From Streptomyces lacrimifluminis (GTDB lineage Bacteria > Actinomycetota > Actinomycetes > Streptomycetales > Streptomycetaceae), in assembly GCF_014646095.1 (NCBI RefSeq), contig NZ_BMMU01000014.1:150380-214379 (forward strand): 64,000 nucleotides of DNA. The letters are read 5' to 3'. The translations under genes were made by a program, and so were the position numbers. This document shows, piece by piece, positions 26,944 through 36,438 of the stretch. Under the pieces are notes generated by a model. It saw only the letters and a list, made by a program, of their open reading frames with translations. It did not search any database and had not been told where the DNA came from. Each line of letters opens with the position of its first letter. Position 1 is the stretch's first letter.

Positions 26944-27417
26944 CTAATTACTATGCCCCGGAGCTGGGTCACTTCCCCGGGCGTCCACCAACTCCACGGC
27001 GTTGCCCTCCGGATCGGCCCAGAAGCTGATCCGCCGGCCGCGCGCGAGGACGACGACCGGATCCGACAGGGGCCTGGCCCCCGCGGCCGACAGCGCCGCC
27101 ACCACCGGGTCCAAGTCGTCCACGTGGAAGGTGAGATACGACAGCCCCGGACGCCCGGTCGACAAGGGCTCCACAGGTGGCGACACCGGGACCGCCCCCT
27201 GGTCCGACCGGGGAAGGATCAACTTGACACACCCCCCTGAGGGCACCCGCAGCCAGACGACCACCAGCTCGCCGCCGAGCCCTGCCGGACCCCCGATCGA
27301 CTCCGGTACGCGCGAGCGGTGCTCGACGCGACAGCCGATGACGTCGCAGTAGAAGCGCTCCATCACCCGCACGTCCCGCACCACCACACCCACCTCGAAC
27401 GGCCGGGTCACGACCAT
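26944..27417 (-). CDS. VOC/glyoxalase-family protein
   Basis: A 157-residue protein of the vicinal oxygen chelate fold, two beta-alpha-beta-beta-beta modules: VGVVVRDVRVMERFYCDVIGC opens the first and YLTFHVDDLDPVVAALSAAG the second, ending in FWADPEGNAVELVD, where the Glu is the usual metal ligand. Family reactions include extradiol ring cleavage, glyoxalase and epimerase chemistry. ATG at 27417 was chosen with GGGGTGGG upstream; GTG at 27432 is possible. It lies upstream of the E1 operon on the same strand and divergent from a Rieske oxygenase gene. A role as methylmalonyl-CoA-epimerase-like or ring-processing enzyme is speculative. Confidence 0.85.
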   Translation of the reverse strand: MVVTRPFEVGVVVRDVRVMERFYCDVIGCRVEHRSRVPESIGGPAGLGGELVVVWLRVPSGGCVKLILPRSDQGAVPVSPPVEPLSTGRPGLSYLTFHVDDLDPVVAALSAAGARPLSDPVVVLARGRRISFWADPEGNAVELVDARGSDPAPGHSN

Positions 27418-27464
27418 CACACCCACCCCCACGCGACAGCGAGCTGCGACTTCGACACTTTCTA

Positions 27465-27470
27465 TTGACA
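27465..27470 (+). promoter_or_regulatory. Possible -35 element of the Rieske/SDR operon
   Basis: A consensus TTGACA lies 97 bp upstream of the Rieske gene start. The matching -10 region about 17-18 bp further on (TTGTCG) is weak, so the promoter call is tentative. No TACT-N13-AGTA site is seen here. Confidence 0.3.
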
Positions 27471-27566
27471 GAGCACACTAAGTCCTGTTGTCGTTTCGGA
27501 CACAACCCAGCTGTCGCATTCAGAAGCCGGTCACCGGCTCGCGGCTGGGGAGAATGTGAGGACATC

Positions 27567-28883
27567 GTGGTCCAGACCAGTTCGCCGGAGATTCGTGAAA
27601 CAGGCGCCGAGCGCAGGTCGCCGGTCTCGGCTCCGTCCGTTCCGGGCGCCCCCTCGACCCCCGAATACTCGTCGTGGATCAGCCAGGACCGATCCACCGA
27701 CGCGGCATCGGAGACGATGCGGCGAGAGGCGGCGGAACTCGTCGAGCGGGTGATGGCGCACTACCGCGCCAACACCACGCACGAGGCGGACGGCCAGTGG
27801 ACGGAACCCGTGGCCAACTACCTCGACGCCGACCGCTGGCAGCGCGAGACGGACGCCGTCCACCGGAGCGTCCCGCTGCCGCTCGCCATGTCCTGTGAGC
27901 TGCCCGGGCCGAACACCTACAAGGCGATCGACGTGCTCGGCATCCCCGTGCTGATCACCCGCGACCGGCAGGGCACCGTGCACGCGATGATCAACGCCTG
28001 TCGGCACCGGGGAGCCAAGCTCCTCGAACCCGGCTGCGGGGTCTCGAAGCGGATCACCTGCCCGTACCACTCCTGGTCCTACGACCTGGCCGGGGAGCTG
28101 CGGGGCGTGTACGCCGAGAAGACCTTCGGCGAGGTTCCGCGGGAGGGCCGCAGTCTCGTCCGGCTCCCGGCCGGGGAGCGCGCGGGCATCGTGTTCGTCT
28201 CGCTGGACCCGGCGGCCGAGCCCGACCTGGACGGCTGGCTGGGCGATCTGCTGCCGCTGCTGGAGGGCCTCCGGCTGGCGGAGTGCCACCACTACTCCAC
28301 CGGCGAGCTGACCAGCCCCAACTGGAAGGTCACCCTCGACGGGTATCTGGAGACGTACCACTTCGCCTCGCTGCACCCCAAGACGGTGTTCGAGACGAAC
28401 CTCTCCAACATGATGGCCCACGACACCTGGGGCCCCCACCAGCGCATCGCGCCGGCCCTGCGCCCCATCGCGCAGGCGGTCGACCTGCCGCCGGACCAGC
28501 GGGACCCCGGCGACTGTGTCGGCCCCATCTACTGGCTCTTCCCGGGCCTCGCCATCGCCGGTGGCTGGCGGCAGAAGATCGCCGTGTCCCTGGTGCTCCC
28601 CCGGACGGCGACCGAGTCGGTGACCCAGCAGATCATCCTGCTGCGGGAACCGGCGGTCACCGACGAGGAACGCCGGACCGCCGACCGGTTCGGCGAGTGG
28701 TTCCACGAGGTGGTCCGCGACGAGGACTACGCGACCACCTACGGAGTCCAGCAGGGCCTGAAGGCCCTCGACGGGACCGACTTCGTCTTCGGACGCAACG
28801 AGCCCGGACTCCAGCACTTCCACCGCACCATTCACCAGCACCTGGACAGAGGCGCCACAGCAGCCCCCAGAGCCACCAGGTGA
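27567..28883 (+). CDS. Rieske non-heme iron oxygenase, alpha subunit (first)
   Basis: A 438-residue ring-hydroxylating oxygenase alpha subunit. The Rieske [2Fe-2S] ligands are CRHRGAK and, 17-18 residues on, CPYHSW. The mononuclear iron region is DGYLETYHFASLHP, with the two His; a conserved Asp would follow near the C-terminus (ALDGTDFVFGRNEPGLQHFHR). No beta-subunit gene is adjacent, which fits a homo-oligomeric enzyme of the phthalate-oxygenase type. GTG at 27567 has GAGG 5 bp upstream; the open frame further upstream has no ribosome site. Likely partners are the ferredoxin (33213-33527) or the reductase (46676-47650). It heads an operon with an SDR, a PEP-mobile-domain protein and a small monooxygenase. 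Confidence 0.93.
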   Translation: MVQTSSPEIRETGAERRSPVSAPSVPGAPSTPEYSSWISQDRSTDAASETMRREAAELVERVMAHYRANTTHEADGQWTEPVANYLDADRWQRETDAVHRSVPLPLAMSCELPGPNTYKAIDVLGIPVLITRDRQGTVHAMINACRHRGAKLLEPGCGVSKRITCPYHSWSYDLAGELRGVYAEKTFGEVPREGRSLVRLPAGERAGIVFVSLDPAAEPDLDGWLGDLLPLLEGLRLAECHHYSTGELTSPNWKVTLDGYLETYHFASLHPKTVFETNLSNMMAHDTWGPHQRIAPALRPIAQAVDLPPDQRDPGDCVGPIYWLFPGLAIAGGWRQKIAVSLVLPRTATESVTQQIILLREPAVTDEERRTADRFGEWFHEVVRDEDYATTYGVQQGLKALDGTDFVFGRNEPGLQHFHRTIHQHLDRGATAAPRATR

Positions 28884-28912
28884 ACAACCAACAACACTCG
28901 CGGGAGAACACC

Positions 28913-29704
28913 ATGGTGGCTACGGGCAGCCTCGACGGACGTGTCGCGGTGATCACGGGCAGCACGCGCAGTATCGGCCGCGCCATCGCCGAGGCCTTCC
29001 TGGCCGACGGCGCGACGGTCGTGGTCAGCGGCCGTTCGGAGGTCAAGGGCAAGCAGGCTCTGGAGGAGATGGGCGCCGGGGACCGGGCCGTCTTCCACCC
29101 CTGCGACGCGAACAGCCAGGAGGACATCGAGGGCCTCGCCGACTTCGCCGCCGAGCGCTTCGGCAGGCTCGACATCTGGGTCAACAACGTGGGCGGCAGC
29201 TCCGGCTTCGCCCCGATCCACCAGCTCAGCGACGAGGCGTGGCACGACGCCCTCAATCTGAACATCAACGGCTACTTCTACGGCACCCGCCGGGCACTGC
29301 CGAAGATGCTGGAGGGCGGCTGGGGTCGCATCATCAACATCTCGTCCGTGGAGGGCAAGCAGGCCAACAAGCCCGCGATCAGCCACTACATCACCAACAA
29401 GCACGCCATCCACGGCCTGACCAAGGCGACCGCCTTCGAGTACGGCACCCAGGGCATCACCTGCAACGCCATCTGCCCCGGCGCCGTCGACACCGACCTC
29501 ATGCGGGCCGCGGGTCCCGCCGCGGCGGAGGCCGAGGGCATCTCGTACGAGGAGTGGCTGGGCCGTTTCGCCGAACATGCCGCCACCAAGAAGATCACCA
29601 CGGTCGGGCAGGTCGCGGCGGTCGCGACGCTGCTCGCGAGCGAGGCGGGCGCGGGTATCACCGGCACGCTGATCAGCGTCGACGGCGGCACGGCACAGTG
29701 GTAG
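28913..29704 (+). CDS. Short-chain dehydrogenase/reductase
   Basis: A 263-residue classical SDR. The dinucleotide motif is VITGSTRSIGRAIA, the NNAG equivalent is WVNNVGGSSGFAP, and the catalytic residues are Ser in NISSVEG and Tyr-Lys in SHYITNKHAIHG. NAD(H) or NADP(H) oxidation of a ring alcohol or dihydrodiol is likely given the Rieske oxygenase 29 bp upstream. ATG at 28913 has GGGAG 6 bp before it. Second gene of the operon. Confidence 0.93.
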   Translation: MVATGSLDGRVAVITGSTRSIGRAIAEAFLADGATVVVSGRSEVKGKQALEEMGAGDRAVFHPCDANSQEDIEGLADFAAERFGRLDIWVNNVGGSSGFAPIHQLSDEAWHDALNLNINGYFYGTRRALPKMLEGGWGRIINISSVEGKQANKPAISHYITNKHAIHGLTKATAFEYGTQGITCNAICPGAVDTDLMRAAGPAAAEAEGISYEEWLGRFAEHAATKKITTVGQVAAVATLLASEAGAGITGTLISVDGGTAQW

Positions 29705-29744
29705 GCGGGGCAGGCGCGGTTACGGACGGCGGGAGACCTCGGTC

Positions 29745-31481
29745 ATGAAGAGCTGGATCACGGACTGGCAGCGCAGTGAGCGGCTGCCGCACTACACCCG
29801 GGCCAACGCGGGCGAGACTCTCCCGGACCCCGCCAGCCCGCTGGGCTGGACCCTGGTCTGGGGACGCGGTCTGCAGGGCTGGCGCAACGGCTTCGTCGGG
29901 TTCGGCATCTACCGCGAGGAGGAGGTGGCCGGCCCCCGACCGCCCTTCGTGGGCATGTTCGGCGGCCACTTCTATCTGAACCTGTCCCACATGCGGCTGT
30001 TCGGCATCCGGATGGGCCAGACCGCGGACCAGATCGACGCGGCCTTCGTCGGCCAGCGCTCCGACACGCCGGTGTACGTGGCGCACCCGGACGACCAGGA
30101 CGAGGAGCTGACCGGCAAGGCGGGCGCGACGCTCGGGCGGATGCTCGGCCAGGCCGGCTTCCCCGAGGCGGACGCCGACCGGGACCGGCTGCGCGCCCTG
30201 CGCCACTCGCGCCCCGACCTGACACAGCTGTCCGACGCCGAACTGGTGGCGTACGCACGGTCGTTGCTGGACGAGGTGGAGACGACCTTCCAGCGGCACG
30301 TCGAGTCGTCGCTGCCCGCGTCCGTCGGACCGGCGATCCTGGGCCCGCTGTGCGCGAGCGTGGGCCGCCCCGGCGCCATGCTCGACCTGATCGGCGGTCT
30401 GGGCGACGTCGACTCCGCCTCCCCCTCGACAGGGCTGTGGACGCTGTCCCGCCAGGTGGCGGCCTCGGCCGAGCTGACCGCGCTGTTCGACCGGGGCACG
30501 GCCGCGGTCGAGCAGGCGCTCGTTGCCGCGACCGGGGACCTGAAGGCGTTCCGTGACTCCTTCGAGGAGTTCCTGGCGGAGTCCGGCGACCGCGGCCCCA
30601 ACGAGTGGGACATCCACGCGCTGTCCTGGGAGGCGGCGCCCGTCCAGGCACTGGCCCTGGTCGACCGCATCCGGCACAGTGCCGACGACGACTCCCCGGC
30701 CGCCCGCCGGACGCGGCTCACCGAGGGGCGCGAGCGGACGGCGCGCGAGATCCGGGCCGCGCTGCCCGAGGAGACGCAGCCCATGTTCGACGCCGGCATG
30801 CACGCCTCCCAGGTGTGGATCCCGGCCCGCGAGCGCACCAAGGCGAACTGCGTCACCGTCGTCAACGAGATCCGCATGGCCGTACGGGAGCTCGGTCGCC
30901 GCGGCGTCGAGGCGGGGATCTTCGCCAGGCCCGAGGACGTGATGATGCTGCTGGACACGGAACTCGACGACTATGTCGCCGCCCCGGCGTCCTTCGGGCC
31001 AGTGATCGCACAGCGGCTCGATGAGTACGCGGGCCTGTACGAGCTGGAGCCGCCGTTCTTCGTCGCCGAGGACGCGCAGACCGAGATCGACACCTGGCCG
31101 CGTCGCGCCGAGGAGCGGACCCCGGCGGCCGTCGAGGGCGATGTGCTCGGCGGTGTGGGCGGCAGCCACGGCACGTACACCGGCAGGGTGCGGGTGGTCA
31201 CCGACCCGGCCTCGTGCGAGGCGCTGGAGCCCGGCGAGGTCCTGGTCGCGCCGATCACGGACGCGGCCTGGACACCGCTGTTCCTGGTCGCCGGCGCGGC
31301 CGTCGTGGACGTGGGCGCGCTCAACAGTCACGCCGTGGTGGTCTGCCGTGAGCTGGGCATCCCGGCCGTGATCTCCGTCGAGAGCGGGACGCGACGCCTG
31401 CGGGACGGCATGGTGATCACGGTCGACGGTGAGCGGGGCACGGTCACCGTGGACAGTGTCCCGGTGCCGCTCGGCAGCTGA
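29745..31481 (+). CDS. PEP-utilising-enzyme mobile (phosphohistidine) domain protein without ATP-grasp
   Basis: A 578-residue protein. The last 90 residues form a swivelling phosphohistidine domain: GGSHGTYTGRVRVVTDPASC, EVLVAPITDAAWTPLFLVAGA and GALNSHAVVVCRELGIPAV with His529 at the phospho-accepting position. Residues 60-480 are mostly helical (for example QPMFDAGMHASQVWIPARER) and resemble the substrate-binding middle domain of rifampin phosphotransferase and of the large subunit of phenylphosphate synthase. No ATP-grasp domain is present here or in a neighbouring gene. I infer a phosphotransferase subunit needing an outside phosphate donor, possibly the PPDK-like protein at 15895-18624. 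Third gene of the Rieske/SDR operon. Confidence 0.75.
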   Translation: MKSWITDWQRSERLPHYTRANAGETLPDPASPLGWTLVWGRGLQGWRNGFVGFGIYREEEVAGPRPPFVGMFGGHFYLNLSHMRLFGIRMGQTADQIDAAFVGQRSDTPVYVAHPDDQDEELTGKAGATLGRMLGQAGFPEADADRDRLRALRHSRPDLTQLSDAELVAYARSLLDEVETTFQRHVESSLPASVGPAILGPLCASVGRPGAMLDLIGGLGDVDSASPSTGLWTLSRQVAASAELTALFDRGTAAVEQALVAATGDLKAFRDSFEEFLAESGDRGPNEWDIHALSWEAAPVQALALVDRIRHSADDDSPAARRTRLTEGRERTAREIRAALPEETQPMFDAGMHASQVWIPARERTKANCVTVVNEIRMAVRELGRRGVEAGIFARPEDVMMLLDTELDDYVAAPASFGPVIAQRLDEYAGLYELEPPFFVAEDAQTEIDTWPRRAEERTPAAVEGDVLGGVGGSHGTYTGRVRVVTDPASCEALEPGEVLVAPITDAAWTPLFLVAGAAVVDVGALNSHAVVVCRELGIPAVISVESGTRRLRDGMVITVDGERGTVTVDSVPVPLGS

Positions 31482-31551
31482 GTACGCCGCGGGCCCGTCG
31501 CTGCCTTCCCCATCAGCGGCGGGCCCGCGGTCACGACCGCGAAAGGAACGC

Positions 31552-31875
31552 GTGACTCTCATGGCCGAGGAAATCATCGTCGCCGGCTGGATGGACTACG
31601 AGCCCGGCGACCGCGCCACGATGCTGGAGGCCCTCGTCGAACTGGGCCGACGGACCCGCGAGGAGGAGCCGGGCTGCCTGGACTACGCCATGACCGCCGA
31701 TCCCGGCGACGAGGGGCGGATCCGGGTGTACGAGCACTGGACCTCCCAGCAGGCCCTCGACGAGCACTTCGCCACTCCGCACATCAAGGACTTCCGGACG
31801 GCCGTGGCGGGGCTGGCCCGGGTCGGGGTCTCCCTGACGTCCCACACGGTGGCCGCGTCCCGCCCCATGCGGTGA
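31552..31875 (+). CDS. Antibiotic-biosynthesis-monooxygenase (ABM) family protein
   Basis: A 107-residue dimeric ferredoxin-like alpha/beta barrel protein (PF03992): IIVAGWMDYEPGDRATMLEAL, EEPGCLDYAMTAD, RIRVYEHWTSQQALDEHFATPHIKDF. Members are cofactor-free monooxygenases or quinone-handling proteins, and some are only ligand binders. GTG at 31552 follows AAGGA by 5 bp; ATG at 31561 is the alternative. Last gene of the operon that begins at 27567, closed by a strong terminator at 31892-31926. Confidence 0.85.
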   Translation: MTLMAEEIIVAGWMDYEPGDRATMLEALVELGRRTREEEPGCLDYAMTADPGDEGRIRVYEHWTSQQALDEHFATPHIKDFRTAVAGLARVGVSLTSHTVAASRPMR

Positions 31876-31891
31876 ACACGCCCCACGCGGG

Positions 31892-31926
31892 AAAACGGCG
31901 CCCCCTGCCAGGGGGCGCCGTTTTTT
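31892..31926. terminator. Bidirectional intrinsic terminator
   Basis: A perfect 10-bp stem CGGCGCCCCC / GGGGGCGCCG (31896-31905 and 31911-31920) with a 5-base loop is followed by TTTTTT and preceded by AAAA. It sits between convergent operons (ends 31875 and 31939) and can serve both strands. Confidence 0.93.
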
Positions 31927-31938
31927 CAGCACGCTCGC

Positions 31939-32985
<1,047 letters not shown>

Positions 32986-32989
32986 CGGA

Positions 32990-33205
32990 TCACTGCTCCG
33001 GCTGCGGGGGCGTACGCCGCTGGGCGAGGCGGCCGACCCAGCCGGCCATCTGGAGGTCGGCGTGGCGCAGTTCGCCGGACTGCCACCGGGCCTGGAAGTC
33101 GAAGACGCCCTGCGCCCCGGTCCCGGGGTCGGTGACCTCGACCAGTCCGTCCTCGGTGAGCCGGTACACATGCCCGGTCAGCGGGTGGATCACTTGCTTG
33201 GACAC
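32990..33205 (-). CDS. Small conserved-looking hypothetical protein (71 aa)
   Basis: A 71-residue protein starting SKQVIHPLTGHVYRLTEDGL; the first half could form a small beta-sheet (TGHVYRLTEDGLVEVTD) and the rest a helix. I do not recognise the family. It lies 7 bp after the ferredoxin gene and 4 bp before the MDR gene, with GAGG before its GTG, so translation in the operon is very likely. It may be an accessory or anchoring subunit for the Rieske/ferredoxin pair. Confidence 0.65.
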   Translation of the reverse strand: MSKQVIHPLTGHVYRLTEDGLVEVTDPGTGAQGVFDFQARWQSGELRHADLQMAGWVGRLAQRRTPPQPEQ

Positions 33206-33212
33206 GGGGGCC

Positions 33213-33527
33213 TCACTCCTGCACTCGGCGGCGCACGCCGCGCTTGGTCACGGTCACCGGGCCCTCGACCCGGAGCCGGCAGGCGAGCCGGGTCAGGCCG
33301 TCCACCGGCCTGCGCAGGGCCTCGATGCCCTCGCGCTCCAGCGGGCCCACCGGGGAACAGTTCTCGGCGCCCTCCTCCACCTGCACGAAGCAGGTACGGC
33401 AGGTGCCCTTGCCGCCGCAGACGGTGGGCCAGCGGTAGCCGAGTCGCTGGGCGGCGGTGAACAGGTCCTCACCGTCGAGGACTTCGAGCTCCTCGCCCAG
33501 GGGCCTGACCGCCACCCGGTGGGTCAC
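33213..33527 (-). CDS. [2Fe-2S] plant-type ferredoxin
   Basis: A 104-residue ferredoxin. The iron ligands are Cys in TVCGGKGTCRTCFV (C-x5-C-x2-C) plus the distal Cys in GLTRLACRLRV, the plant/putidaredoxin-like arrangement. It would carry electrons to the Rieske oxygenase encoded just upstream. GTG at 33527 overlaps the oxygenase stop (GTGA); GTG at 33539 would add four residues. The Arg-rich C-terminus is unusual but short. Confidence 0.92.
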   Translation of the reverse strand: MTHRVAVRPLGEELEVLDGEDLFTAAQRLGYRWPTVCGGKGTCRTCFVQVEEGAENCSPVGPLEREGIEALRRPVDGLTRLACRLRVEGPVTVTKRGVRRRVQE

Positions 33528-34930
33528 TTGTCCATCCACTGGTCGAGCGTCCGGTTGAAGTGACGGATGCGGCTCTCCTGGTAGTTGGCCAGCGTGATGC
33601 CGGGCTTGCGCATCGCCTTCAGGCCCTGCTGGACGTAGGGCAGGTTCTCGCAGTCCTGGTCGAAGACCGGCCCGAGCACGCCCAGTTCGGGGATGTCGGC
33701 GAAGAGCATCTCCTCCGGCACCCAGCGGATCTTCGCCGGCGGCGGGATCTCGCCGGGCCGCTTCGGGGACGACATGAAGATGATCTCGGCGGTGCAGGAG
33801 TCGGGGTCGAGGCCGTTGGGCCGGAACCGGTAGATGATGTTCGACTTGGCACCGCCCCAGGGGTTGAAGTTGGGGAACAGCAAGTAGTTGATGGCGTCCA
33901 GCAGTTCGGTGTCCGGTGTGGCCGAGAAGTCCTGCGTCGAGGTGGCGGCCAGCTGTTCGCGCATCCGCTCGGCGAGGACCTGGCGGGCGGTGCCGCCGGG
34001 CGGGACGGCCGGCAGTTCCTCGCCCTCCCGCATCACCAGGTCACGGCCCTGGGCGGCGGCGTAGAACGCGCGCGAGTCGTAGAAGGTCTCCAGGACGTCC
34101 TGCTCCGTGACGGAGTCCGCCACGTGCGGGCTGGGAGCGCCCTGGATGTTGATCATCCGGTTCCAGTTCGGCTGGTCCGCCATGACGTCGTACTGCGAGT
34201 TGGCGTCGGCGAGCCACGGCAGCATCTGCGGGTGGGTGGCGATCACGTGGAAGGACTCGATGAACGCGTCCTGGGCGATCTTCCAGTTGCAGGGCAGCAC
34301 CTTGCCGATGTGCAGCGACTTGTAACGGTTCTCCAGCGGCCAGATGTAGTACTCGTCGAAGGTGCCGCGGTAACTGTCGAAGGACTCGGCGTACGGGTCC
34401 ATGTTGATGAAGACGAAGCCGCGCCAGGTCGCCACCTGCGCCTCGGGAAGGGCGAACTTCTCGGGGGTGACGTGCGGGAAGTCCCAGGCGCAGGGCGGGG
34501 TCTGCATGGTGCCGTCGAGGTTCCAGGCGAAGCCGTGGAACGAGCAGCGGAACTCGCTGACGTTGCCGCCGCCGGTGCGCAGTTTGCGTCCGCGGTGCAG
34601 GCAGACGTTGACGTAGGCACGGATCTCGTCGGGGGCCGTGCGGACGACGATGAGGGAGTCGTCTCCGATCTCGTAGACCTCGTGGTCGCCGACCTCGGGT
34701 ATCTCGCTCTCCAGGCAGGCGAACTGCCACACGCGCCGCCAGACCTGCCGCATCTCGCGTTCGGCCCACTCCCGGGACGTGAAGCGGGCGGTGTCGATGT
34801 CCTCGCTGCCCAGGTGGTCGTTCCGCTCGTACCGCAGGGCGGGGGGAACGGGCCGGCTGTCCTGGTCGAGGTAGTCCTGGACGGTGGGCCCGGGGCACCG
34901 CGCAGCGGCCGGCTCCGATGTTGCGTCCAT
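33524..34930 (-). CDS. Rieske non-heme iron oxygenase, alpha subunit (second)
   Basis: A 468-residue alpha subunit. Rieske ligands: CLHRGRK and CSFHGFAW. The mononuclear iron site lies in QDAFIESFHVIATHPQML (two His five residues apart) with a later Asp in FDQDCENLPYVQQGL. The FHG-WN pattern and long C-terminal domain place it in a branch different from the first oxygenase of the island. ATG at 34930 has AGGAG 5 bp upstream; ATG at 34933 is an alternative. Coupled to a ferredoxin gene. A copy of the island-wide inverted repeat lies only 19 bp upstream of the start, consistent with repression by steric block. Confidence 0.93.
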   Translation of the reverse strand: MDATSEPAAARCPGPTVQDYLDQDSRPVPPALRYERNDHLGSEDIDTARFTSREWAEREMRQVWRRVWQFACLESEIPEVGDHEVYEIGDDSLIVVRTAPDEIRAYVNVCLHRGRKLRTGGGNVSEFRCSFHGFAWNLDGTMQTPPCAWDFPHVTPEKFALPEAQVATWRGFVFINMDPYAESFDSYRGTFDEYYIWPLENRYKSLHIGKVLPCNWKIAQDAFIESFHVIATHPQMLPWLADANSQYDVMADQPNWNRMINIQGAPSPHVADSVTEQDVLETFYDSRAFYAAAQGRDLVMREGEELPAVPPGGTARQVLAERMREQLAATSTQDFSATPDTELLDAINYLLFPNFNPWGGAKSNIIYRFRPNGLDPDSCTAEIIFMSSPKRPGEIPPPAKIRWVPEEMLFADIPELGVLGPVFDQDCENLPYVQQGLKAMRKPGITLANYQESRIRHFNRTLDQWMDK

Positions 34931-34948
34931 CATCTCTCCTCCGACAGA

Positions 34949-34969
34949 AACTTTAGAGTGAGTGTAGTT
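34949..34969. promoter_or_regulatory. Regulon site 4: AACT-N13-AGTT
   Basis: AACT-N13-AGTT is itself symmetric and differs from the TACT-N13-AGTA form by one matched change in each arm. It lies 19-39 bp upstream of the second Rieske gene, in a region that also faces the ABC importer operon starting at 35299. Confidence 0.55.
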
Positions 34970-35298
34970 ACCAGTCGCGGCCAGGAGCAACAGTCGCGTT
35001 GACGAGCGAACCCCGATCCGTACGAGATCATCATGCAATTTGAGTGTTTTCCTGGAATTTCTTGCGGCGACCCTCTGCCCAAGCCCGCTGCGGCATGTCA
35101 CACTCCGAGCCACTTGAGGCTGTAGGTCCTCATAAGTTTCTCCGTTCCGGGACGATCTCTGCCGTTCCGGCCCCGTCTCGCGGCGTTCCCGCCCCGGGGC
35201 ACCACACCATCGGTCCGCCTGACCGAGCCGACCGCCGCGAACGCGCAAGCGACGCGGGTCCCGGCAGCGCAGGCGACACACCTCGGGAGTACTCAACG
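34970..35298. promoter_or_regulatory. Divergent promoter region between Rieske and ABC operons
   Basis: About 330 bp without a gene. The part 35020-35070 is A/T-richer (ATCATCATGCAATTTGAGTG) and is the likeliest place for promoter sequence; I cannot set a firm -10/-35. Open frames across it lack ribosome sites. Confidence 0.4.
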
Positions 35299-36438
35299 AT
35301 GAGTTCCAGACCCCGCCACGCGGTCCGCCGTACCCTCACCGCGATCGTCCCCGTCGCCTCCCTGCTCACCCTGGCGGCGTGCGGCAGCGGCGCCACCACC
35401 GCCGACTCGACGCAGGCGGCGGCACCCGGCTCCCCCGGCCTGACCGCGGCCCGCGCTGCCCTGGCGACGTTCTCCGAGCGCCCGGCCGCGATCTCCGTGA
35501 CCCAGCCCGTCGGCAAGCCGATTCCCCGGGGCAAGAAGATCGACTTCATCCTCTGCGGTGTCCAGTCCTGCAAGGACCTCGCCGACTTCTTCACCGAGGC
35601 CGCCGGGGAACTCGGCTGGCAGGTGAAGCAGATCGCCACCCAGGGCACCCCGGAGTCCGTCCAGGCCGCCTACGAACAGGCCCTGCGCGACAAGCCGGAC
35701 GCCGTCATCGCCTCCGGCTTCCCGCGTGCCGTCTACGCCAAGCAGCTGGCGCAGCTGAAGGCCGCCGACATCCCCGTCATCCAGTCCAACGCCGACGACG
35801 TGCTGGGCGACGGCATCTCCCTGCTGAAGAACGGCCCGGAAGACGTCGCCGTCCAGGGCGAGATGCTCGCTTCCTGGGTGGTGGCGAACAGCGGTGCCAA
35901 GGCGGACACCGTCTACTTCGATCTGCCGGCGTACACGATCCTCAAGCCCGTCAAGGACTCCTTCGCCACCAAATACAAGGAGTGGTGCGCCGGTTGCGGG
36001 CTGGACAACGTCGACGTACCGATCACCTCGGTGGGCAAGGACATGCCGGACCGGGTGGTGTCCTACCTCCGGTCGCACCCGAAGGTGACCCATGTCGTCT
36101 TCTCACTGGGTCTGCTCAACGTCGGCGTGCCGGCCGCGCTGAAGACCGCAGGCGTCACCGGCAAACACATCGTGGTCAACGTCGGTGACGCGCAGAACTA
36201 CCAGTACATCCAGAGCGGTCTCACCGACGGCGCCATGGCGCTGAACTCGCACGAGACGGCGTGGCTCCAGGCCGACGCGCTGGCCCGGCACTTCACCGGC
36301 CAGCCCATGGACGTGGACCAGCAGGCGGCGCTGCCCAACATGCTCGTCACCAAGGACAACCTGCCCTCGGCCGACGGCGACTTCCCGATCGTCGAGGACT
36401 ACCAGAAGCAGTTCAAGGCCCTGTGGGGACTGAGTTGA
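35299..36438 (+). CDS. ABC transporter substrate-binding lipoprotein (CUT2/Peripla_BP_4 type)
   Basis: A 379-residue lipoprotein: signal sequence RRTLTAIVPVASLLTLAAC with the lipobox LAAC (Cys about residue 28), then a periplasmic-binding fold of the ribose/xylose/purine type (KKIDFILCGVQSCKDLADF, KPDAVIASGFPRAVYAKQL, HIVVNVGDAQNYQYIQSGLTDG). It captures the import substrate outside the membrane and hands it to the permease downstream. ATG at 35299 has GGGAG at 35285-35289. The Cys-containing first strand is unusual for sugar binders. In this island the ligand is more likely the pathway substrate than a common sugar. Confidence 0.93.
   Translation: MSSRPRHAVRRTLTAIVPVASLLTLAACGSGATTADSTQAAAPGSPGLTAARAALATFSERPAAISVTQPVGKPIPRGKKIDFILCGVQSCKDLADFFTEAAGELGWQVKQIATQGTPESVQAAYEQALRDKPDAVIASGFPRAVYAKQLAQLKAADIPVIQSNADDVLGDGISLLKNGPEDVAVQGEMLASWVVANSGAKADTVYFDLPAYTILKPVKDSFATKYKEWCAGCGLDNVDVPITSVGKDMPDRVVSYLRSHPKVTHVVFSLGLLNVGVPAALKTAGVTGKHIVVNVGDAQNYQYIQSGLTDGAMALNSHETAWLQADALARHFTGQPMDVDQQAALPNMLVTKDNLPSADGDFPIVEDYQKQFKALWGLS

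Noticed and set aside
27457..27483. ACTT-N19-AAGT repeat before the first Rieske gene as a sixth regulon site
   Set aside because: Arms and spacing differ from the TACT-N13-AGTA set.
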